From an uncultured Dehalococcoidia bacterium (GTDB taxonomy: Bacteria > Chloroflexota > Dehalococcoidia > Bin125): 64,000 nucleotides of DNA. Made by a program: the position numbers and the translations under genes. The stretch covers positions 186,001 to 250,000 of the forward strand of contig CATQGW010000005.1 of assembly GCA_958295515.1 (NCBI GenBank), given 5' to 3'. Shown here one piece after another: positions 59,139-64,000 of this stretch (position 1 is its first letter; each line of letters opens with the position of its first letter). The notes below the pieces were generated by a model. That model did not search any database. It worked only from the letters and a program-made list of their open reading frames with translations, and had not been told where the DNA came from.

Positions 59139-60104
59139 TCAGTTCACTCGATGCGGCAGCGGCTGGTCGGCCAGCGCTGCCCGTAGGTTGGCCACCGCAA
59201 TATCCGCCATCTTCGCGCGTGTGGCGAGGCTGGCGGAGCCGATGTGCGGCAGCACGATCACATTGTCCATCCTCAGCAGCGGGCTGGCCGGATCCACCGG
59301 TTCGACCTCCGTCACATCCAGCCCCGCGCCGCCGATCGTCCCCGCGCGCAGCGCCTCGATCAACGCCGACTCCTCGACGATAGGCCCGCGCGCCGTGTTG
59401 ATCAGGATCGCGTGGGGCAACATCTTCGCCAGCGCCTCCGCGTCGATCAGATGCCGCGTCTCTTCGTTGAGCGCCACGTTCAGCGAGACGAAGTCCGATT
59501 CCGCGAGCAGCTGGTCGAGTCGGCGCAGCTGCGCGCCCAGCTCGGCGGCCCGCTCCGGACGCGGCGTGCGGTTCCAGTAGAGCGTGCGCATCCCGAAGCC
59601 CTGCGCGCGCCGCGCCACCGCCTGCCCGATCGCCCCGAAGCCGACGATCCCCAGCGTGCGGTCGTGGACATCCACGCCCGCCATCAGCAGCGGTCCCCAG
59701 GTGCGCCAGTCGCCGCGCTCCACGAACGCCGCCGACTCCACCACCCGCCGCGCCGTCGCCAGAATCAGCGCCCACACGAGGTCGGCCGTCGTTTCGGTCA
59801 GCACCCCCGGCGTGTTGCCCACCGCAATCCCCCGCGCGGTGCAGGCCGCGACATCAACGTTATCGACGCCGACCGCCATCTGAGAAACCACGCGCAGCTG
59901 CGGCCCCGCCGCTTCGAGCACCGCTTCGTCGATGCGGTCCGTGATCAAACACACGATCCCGTCCACGCCGCGCACCCGCTCCAGCAGGTCGTCTTGCGGC
60001 GGCGGGAAGTCGCCGGGCCAGATCTCGAGCTCGAAATCCACATCGGCGCGCAGCGCCGCGAACAAGTCGCCGGGCAGTTCGCGGGTGACGAAGACTCGGG
60101 GCAT
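59139..60104 (-). CDS. D-2-hydroxyacid dehydrogenase (glyoxylate/hydroxypyruvate reductase type)
   Basis: 321 residues starting MPRVFVTRELPGDLFAAL. The NAD(P)-binding loop is LGIVGFGAIGQAVARRAQGF. Catalytic residues are Arg in NTARGPIVEESALIEALRAG, Glu in GGAGLDVTEVEPVDPASPLL and His in IVLPHIGSASLATRAKMADI. The N-terminal VSQMAVGVDNVDVAACTARG, then VGNTPGVLTETTADLVWALI, fits the GyaR/glycerate dehydrogenase group. It likely reduces glyoxylate or hydroxypyruvate. Confidence 0.92.
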   Translation of the reverse strand: MPRVFVTRELPGDLFAALRADVDFELEIWPGDFPPPQDDLLERVRGVDGIVCLITDRIDEAVLEAAGPQLRVVSQMAVGVDNVDVAACTARGIAVGNTPGVLTETTADLVWALILATARRVVESAAFVERGDWRTWGPLLMAGVDVHDRTLGIVGFGAIGQAVARRAQGFGMRTLYWNRTPRPERAAELGAQLRRLDQLLAESDFVSLNVALNEETRHLIDAEALAKMLPHAILINTARGPIVEESALIEALRAGTIGGAGLDVTEVEPVDPASPLLRMDNVIVLPHIGSASLATRAKMADIAVANLRAALADQPLPHRVN

Positions 60105-60127
60105 GAAGCGCTTCCCGCTTGGCAGAG

Positions 60128-60700
60128 TCAGCCGCCGCGCCGCTCGGCGACCTGCGCAATCCGCATGCGCCGCTGATTCGGCTCAACGCCGCTCTGGAAG
60201 TTCGGCCGGTAGTCCGACTGCCGGCCCTCGATTTGCGCCGTGTGCTGACGGTCATGGCGATAGAACGAGCGCAGCCACTGCATCACCGTCAGCGGGCCGA
60301 ACGCCGGATTCGCCGCGCTGCGCTGGAATTCGTCCAGCGAGAGGCCGGCGATGAATTCATTGGTCGCCGCCCGCTCCGCGATCAGCGCATCAAGCAGCTC
60401 GCGCACCGAATATCCGGGCGCAGCCTCGATCGGGATCGCCACCGGATCGCCGCGCACATCCGACACATCCACCCCGTCCTGCTCAAGCGCCGCGCGGCAC
60501 CAGGCGATGTAGGACTTCTCCATCTCCCAGAGATGCGCGAGCTGCTCTTTGGCCGTCCACTGCTCCTCGCCCACCGCGTCCATGGGCACGCGATCCGCGT
60601 CATCGCCGCGCAGCCCCTCGGCGGCGGCGATCAGCTTGCCCCGCTCCTCCGCCATCTTGGCCACCAGCGCCTCAACATCCTCTGCCGTATAGCTCGGCAT
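60128..60700 (-). CDS. DinB-fold (YfiT-like) protein
   Basis: 190 residues. Helical bundle with the metal ligands of the DinB superfamily: AKEQLAHLWEMEKSYIAWCR and YRHDRQHTAQIEG (H-x3-H). VEALVAKMAEERGKLIAAAE forms the first helix. Such proteins are usually thiol-dependent metalloenzymes in detoxification or thiol-conjugate chemistry. The gene lies 23 bp upstream of the 2-hydroxyacid dehydrogenase gene on the same strand. Confidence 0.82.
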   Translation of the reverse strand: MPSYTAEDVEALVAKMAEERGKLIAAAEGLRGDDADRVPMDAVGEEQWTAKEQLAHLWEMEKSYIAWCRAALEQDGVDVSDVRGDPVAIPIEAAPGYSVRELLDALIAERAATNEFIAGLSLDEFQRSAANPAFGPLTVMQWLRSFYRHDRQHTAQIEGRQSDYRPNFQSGVEPNQRRMRIAQVAERRGG

Positions 60701-60757
60701 CGCCGACCTCCTGCCAGGCGTCCGTTCGCACCGCGTCCGCCTCCGAAGCGTAGCGGC

Positions 60758-61135
60758 TCAGGCGAGAAAGGCGATCAGGACCCCGGTGCGGATCCCGATC
60801 GCAGCAACGATCAGGCCGGCGGCAACCAGAATGTAGTTGCGCATCCGCCGATCCCGCTCAGCCGGCTCGTGCGCCGCCCACGCATCGCGCCACGCCTGGC
60901 GCGCGTCCCGCGCCGCCTGCTGCGCAATGAACTCCGCGAATCGGCGCTCCATCCCCGCAATCGCGCCGAACAGACGCTCCTGCGAAGTCGCCTGCTGATC
61001 CGATGTCACAAAGCTGGCCGAGGCCGCCGTGAAACCCTCATCAAGCACCTCCGCGATCTCTTCCGCAGATTCCTCAGTGGTCACGCCGTTCCGCACGAAG
61101 ACATTGCGAATGCGCAGCTTGTCGAGCATCACCAT
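60758..61135 (-). CDS. Small coiled-coil membrane protein, tandem copy 1
   Basis: 125 residues from ATG 61135, with GGAGG 7 nt upstream. LDKLRIRNVFVRNGVTTEES, then AEEIAEVLDEGFTAASASFV and a helical segment ERLFGAIAGMERRFAEFIAQ, precede a C-terminal membrane helix (ILVAAGLIVAAIGIRTGVLI). It is nearly identical to the next gene in its first ~80 residues; the two differ only in the middle linker (ARQAWRDAWAAHEPAERDRR here). It is a third relative of the 31535 gene. It may oligomerise through the helix; function is unknown. Confidence 0.72.
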   Translation of the reverse strand: MVMLDKLRIRNVFVRNGVTTEESAEEIAEVLDEGFTAASASFVTSDQQATSQERLFGAIAGMERRFAEFIAQQAARDARQAWRDAWAAHEPAERDRRMRNYILVAAGLIVAAIGIRTGVLIAFLA

Positions 61136-61202
61136 CGGACCGCCTCCAAGACAAAGGTACCCGATCGACAGCCCCGCCCACAGCCGCCCGACGCCTGGCG
61201 CC

Positions 61203-61559
61203 TCAGGCCAGAAAGGCGATCAGGACCCCGGTGCAGATCCCCATCGTGGCAATGAGCAGACCGGCGACGACCAGAATGTAGTTGCGCATCTGCGCATCCC
61301 GCGCCGCCAGGTCGCGGACCATCTGCGCGTCCCGCGCCGCCTGCTGCGCAATGAACTCCGCGAATCGGCGCTCCATCCCCGCAATCGCGCCGAACAGTCG
61401 CTCCTGCGAGGTCGCCTGCTGATCCGACGTCACAAAGCTGGCCGAGGCCGCCGTAAAGCCCTCATCAAGCACCTCCGCGATCTCTTCCGCAGATTCCTCA
61501 GTGGTCACGCCGTTCCGCACAAAGACGTTGCGAATGCGCAGCTTGTCAAGCATCACCAT
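61203..61559 (-). CDS. Small coiled-coil membrane protein, tandem copy 2
   Basis: 118 residues from ATG 61559, with the same GGAGGCGGTCCG leader as its neighbour. The first ~80 residues are essentially the same as copy 1, then AQMVRDLAARDAQMRNYILV replaces the longer linker, and the helix reads VVAGLLIATMGICTG. The duplication extends into the upstream region, so it is recent or is kept alike by gene conversion. Confidence 0.72.
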   Translation of the reverse strand: MVMLDKLRIRNVFVRNGVTTEESAEEIAEVLDEGFTAASASFVTSDQQATSQERLFGAIAGMERRFAEFIAQQAARDAQMVRDLAARDAQMRNYILVVAGLLIATMGICTGVLIAFLA

Positions 61560-61619
61560 CGGACCGCCTCCAAGACAAAGGTACCCGATCAACAGCGCCC
61601 CCCACAGCCGCCCGACGCC

Positions 61620-62093
61620 TTAGCGCCTCAATGCGCGCTCAACCACCTGCGCATGCTCCAGCAGATGCGCCGCCGCCCCGCCGAGCCAGTCCGCGGCGGT
61701 GAAACCGCGGCCGTCCGGCAGCCCGCGACGAACCTCCCACTCGTCCGCCGGCAAGCGCTCCAGAATCGCGCAAGCCGACTCCACAGTCGCCGCAATCAGC
61801 GCCAACGACGACTCCACCCCGCGCTCATACCGATTGGCGCGCTGAAACGCCGCCTGCTCATATTCCCAGTACTCCAGCACCACCCCGGCCAGCATCAACC
61901 GCAGCCGCAGCGCGCCCATCACCGACACATCAGCCGCGTGGTGAACGTGCGCGCGCACGCTCCAGACGCCATCTTCCCCAGGCTCCGTGAGGCGGTCAAG
62001 CTCGCGCTCCGAAGCGCCCTCCACCGACGCCGCCAGCCGCATCCCCACCCGCCGATACTCCGCCAGCAACCGACCAACCCGCGCCGCCTCCAA
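61620..62093 (-). CDS. DinB-fold protein, second copy
   Basis: 157 residues from a TTG at 62093, six bases after the stop of the upstream gene; the start is uncertain (GTG or ATG further in would remove 20-30 residues). RLLAEYRRVGMRLAASVEGA starts the helical bundle. Metal ligands are in SVRAHVHHAADVSVMGALRL and GAAAHLLEHAQVVERAL. It is a relative of the 60128 protein by fold only. It is probably translated together with the upstream membrane protein gene. Confidence 0.6.
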   Translation of the reverse strand: MEAARVGRLLAEYRRVGMRLAASVEGASERELDRLTEPGEDGVWSVRAHVHHAADVSVMGALRLRLMLAGVVLEYWEYEQAAFQRANRYERGVESSLALIAATVESACAILERLPADEWEVRRGLPDGRGFTAADWLGGAAAHLLEHAQVVERALRR

Positions 62094-62098
62094 TGCGC

Positions 62099-62767
62099 CT
62101 ACGCCCGCAGCCGGCTGCGCACCGCCTGCGCGACGCTGCGCAGCAGATCGTCGTCCAGCGCCCCCGGCGGCTCCGAGTCGCCCTCCAGCTCCGCCACCAC
62201 ATCGCCCGAGAGCCAACGCAGCTGAAGCATCCGCTGGATCGGCTGGTCGTTCTCGATCCGCGTCCACTCCCGAGCCTGCAGCGCGTCGCCGCTGCGGGTG
62301 ATGTCCTCCACCCGCACGCCGGCGTCCTGCTCCGCCAGGTCGGGAACGCGCTCCAGCGCCTCCGCCGCCTGCTCCGCGCCCTCATAGCGGCTGAGCGAGA
62401 GGCCAATCCGCCGCTGCGGCGCGCTGCGCCGCAGCGTGTGCGTCAGGATCACGTCAAACAATTCCCCGAACGTGGGCGGATCCCGGAATTGCTGACGAAG
62501 CGAGACCACATGCCCGGCCTCGTTAAGCGCCCGCATCGCAGCGCTCGGATCCTCGGCATTCCAGGCAATCCCCTCGGAATTCAGCGCGCGCAGCTCCGCA
62601 ATGCGAAAGCCGGCCGGCAAATCGTCGCCCCGAATCGCCGCCCCCACCAGGTCGCCCGCAATGCGCAGCGAGCGCCGATGCTGAATGCGGCGAATAATCG
62701 CCTGCGCAATCGGCACCCCGACCACGAGCAGAATGATGATGATGCCAATGATCAGCCCGGTAGACAT
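62099..62767 (-). CDS. Membrane-anchored protein of unknown function
   Basis: 222 residues. One N-terminal helix (MSTGLIIGIIIILLVVGVPI) anchors a mixed alpha/beta domain (RIAGDLVGAAIRGDDLPAGF, RALNEAGHVVSLRQQFRDPP, LTHTLRRSAPQRRIGLSLSR, WTRIENDQPIQRMLQLRWLS). I do not recognise the domain. It ends 6 bp before the start chosen for the DinB-fold gene. A divergent family A repeat lies upstream. Confidence 0.6.
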   Translation of the reverse strand: MSTGLIIGIIIILLVVGVPIAQAIIRRIQHRRSLRIAGDLVGAAIRGDDLPAGFRIAELRALNSEGIAWNAEDPSAAMRALNEAGHVVSLRQQFRDPPTFGELFDVILTHTLRRSAPQRRIGLSLSRYEGAEQAAEALERVPDLAEQDAGVRVEDITRSGDALQAREWTRIENDQPIQRMLQLRWLSGDVVAELEGDSEPPGALDDDLLRSVAQAVRSRLRA

Positions 62768-62849
62768 GCGTCTGAGCCTATCGCAGGCAGCAGCATTGGC
62801 GTGCAGAAAAGGATTCGGTCGTCCCCCTTCGCCACACCCACACCCCCAC

Positions 62850-62892
62850 TTCCGTCATACCCGCGCTTGCCGCGGGTATCTCGCCGTGACCA
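62850..62892. repeat. Family A palindrome, variant copy
   Basis: A 23-nt hairpin at 62857-62879 with arms ATACCCGCG/CGCGGGTAT around loop CTTGC and the usual CGTC and CTCGCCGTG flanks. Compared with the main copies, both arms carry compensating changes (T-A pair to C-G), which supports selection on the hairpin shape. Confidence 0.8.
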
Positions 62893-62928
62893 GCACCAGG
62901 CCCCGCACCACGAGACTGCCGCGACACC

Positions 62929-63603
62929 TCAGGACTCAGGAAGAAGCAGCCGAACAACAGCCCGCGTATCCGCCAAGTCCGAGACCAGCTGGTCCGCCGC
63001 AACCAAATCGCCCGGCCGCGCAAAACCCGTCTGAACAGCCAGCACCCGCGCCCCAATCCCGCGAGCCGCGCTGATGTCATGCCGCGTATCCCCAATCACC
63101 ACGACCTCCGCGTCGGGCGCAGCCAGCGGACGCAGACGCGGCAGCGCCGCCGCCAACAGCTCCGTGCGGTTCGCCGCATCGTCGCCGAAGCCGCCGTCCA
63201 CAAAGCGCTCCCAGATACCGAGGTAGCCAAGCTTGGCCTCCGCCGCACGGCGAAAATTGCCGGTCCCCAGACCCAGCAGCACGGGCTGCTCCGCCAGCGC
63301 ATCAAGCAGCTCAACGACGCCCGGCAGCAGCCGCGAGCCGCCCTCCAGCTCCTCGCGGAGCGCGGGAATGTAGGCGTCCTGAAACTCACCGATCGCGGCC
63401 GGCGTCGCCTCGCGGCCCGCCTGTTCGAGCGCGGTGGCCACGATCCAGTTGTCGCTGCGCCCCGCGAAATCCACCTGCCTCAGCGCATCTTCGATCCCGA
63501 ACACCTCGCGGAAGACGCGCCCCATCGCGCGCGTACCCGCGCCCTGCGTGACGGCCAGCGTGCCGTCGATGTCGAACAGCAGAATGGTGCCCGCCGCGCC
63601 CAT
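62929..63603 (-). CDS. HAD-superfamily phosphatase
   Basis: 224 residues. Motif I is LLFDIDGTLAVTQGAGTRAM (Asp nucleophile and acid), motif II/III GLGTGNFRRAAEAKLGYLGI with the Lys, and motif IV VVVIGDTRHDISAARGIGAR. The helical cap (VFREVFGIEDALRQVDFAG, then RSDNWIVATALEQAG) is of the phosphoglycolate-phosphatase type. The substrate is unknown. The start overlaps the stop of the next gene as TGATG, so it is translationally coupled. Confidence 0.88.
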   Translation of the reverse strand: MGAAGTILLFDIDGTLAVTQGAGTRAMGRVFREVFGIEDALRQVDFAGRSDNWIVATALEQAGREATPAAIGEFQDAYIPALREELEGGSRLLPGVVELLDALAEQPVLLGLGTGNFRRAAEAKLGYLGIWERFVDGGFGDDAANRTELLAAALPRLRPLAAPDAEVVVIGDTRHDISAARGIGARVLAVQTGFARPGDLVAADQLVSDLADTRAVVRLLLPES

Positions 63604-64000
63604 CAGCGCTCTTCCGCGAGAGCGAAATCGACGTAGTGCCCGAAAATGCGCAGGGTCAGGCCGCCCGCGTCGTTGGGCAGCGGGAAGACCAGCATCAGCG
63701 CCACCGGCAGGTCGGGCTGGAACGTCGCAGGCAGCGCCAGCGTGGGTGTGTCCTCATAGATCGCCGCGCCCGCCGAGAGCACCGCATCGAGCGCATAGCT
63801 GCGCCCGCTCGACGACGCCATCTGCACCTGATCCGGCCGCAGCGTGTAGGGCGTCCCGCCGCGATTGACCACGTGCAGCCGCACCACCACAAAGCGCTCC
63901 GCCGCCTGCCGCGTGCGACCGTCCGACAGCAGCTCATCGGTCCACTCCACGCGCTCGATCGCGACATCGAGCGCGCCCACGCGCGCCGATTCCTCAAACA
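63603..64000 (-). CDS. DUF4352-like beta-sandwich protein, partial
   Basis: The frame is open to the right edge (FEESARVGALDVAIERVEW) and continues beyond it; a GTG at 63980 lies inside but is unlikely to be the start. A beta-sandwich pattern, RFVVVRLHVVNRGGTPYTLR with SSSGRSYALDAVLSAGAAIY and LPVALMLVFPLPNDAGGLTL, matches the DUF4352/telomeric-repeat-factor-like extracellular family. It may be the C-terminal domain of a secreted lipoprotein whose signal peptide is outside the window. Confidence 0.65.
   Translation of the reverse strand, partial: FEESARVGALDVAIERVEWTDELLSDGRTRQAAERFVVVRLHVVNRGGTPYTLRPDQVQMASSSGRSYALDAVLSAGAAIYEDTPTLALPATFQPDLPVALMLVFPLPNDAGGLTLRIFGHYVDFALAEER

Overview
The window is high-GC (about two thirds G+C by eye) bacterial chromosome. 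Its gene mix is an HpaB-type flavin hydroxylase, a nitronate monooxygenase, MaoC, two acyl-CoA dehydrogenases, a phosphotriesterase, carboxymuconolactone-decarboxylase and DinB folds, a large NuoG, and a heavy load of restriction and HEPN genes. Together with abundant short palindromic repeats this suggests an uncultured Chloroflexota (SAR202/Dehalococcoidia-like) organism. That placement is inference: no rRNA or universal phylogenetic marker lies in the window.

Region 1-31 kb is mostly housekeeping and catabolism. It holds a secreted subtilisin-fold protein cut by the left edge, a Wzz/BY-kinase-like membrane protein, an acyl-CoA dehydrogenase, a Lon-N-domain protein, an HpaB-like monooxygenase, a 1114-residue surface protein, a formyl-THF hydrolase-like protein, FmdB, HtpX, an acyl-CoA synthetase, an acyl-CoA carboxyltransferase, HisG, an MbfA-like ferritin/VIT1 protein, a double-NYN protein ending in a bL12-like domain, NuoG, a lipoprotein and an RCC1-repeat protein. 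Five of the convergent gene pairs here are separated by blocks of two palindromic repeat families. Several long G/C homopolymers (16-22 nt) occur in the window, one of them inside the signal peptide of the surface protein.

Region 31-41 kb has tRNA-Pro(GGG), MaoC, a DUF169 protein, a CaCA-type cation exchanger, a two-gene HEPN module, Mfd, an alpha/alpha-toroid protein and Pth.

Region 41-58.4 kb is an accessory, defence-like island broken up by a few metabolic genes. It contains an Mrr-like nuclease beside a second copy of the HEPN module, a Swt1-like HEPN protein behind an array of GCTTAA sites, two Uma2-type nucleases, and a BsaWI-like restriction enzyme with its methyltransferase. Next comes a tightly overlapping three-gene ubiquitin-like operon (UBL, E2-like, JAB-E1 fusion). 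A second methyltransferase with a winged-helix partner follows, flanked by two coiled-coil paralogues.

Region 58.4-64 kb returns to housekeeping: an orotate phosphoribosyltransferase-like protein, a D-2-hydroxyacid dehydrogenase, two DinB-fold proteins, a recent tandem duplication of a small membrane protein, a HAD phosphatase and a partial protein at the right edge.

The strongest candidates for undescribed biology are: the ubiquitin-like operon, whose E2-like subunit has no cysteine and whose UBL has no terminal di-glycine; the duplicated HEPN two-gene module; the NYN-NYN-bL12 fusion; and the slippage-prone homopolymers placed in a surface-protein gene and next to both methyltransferases.
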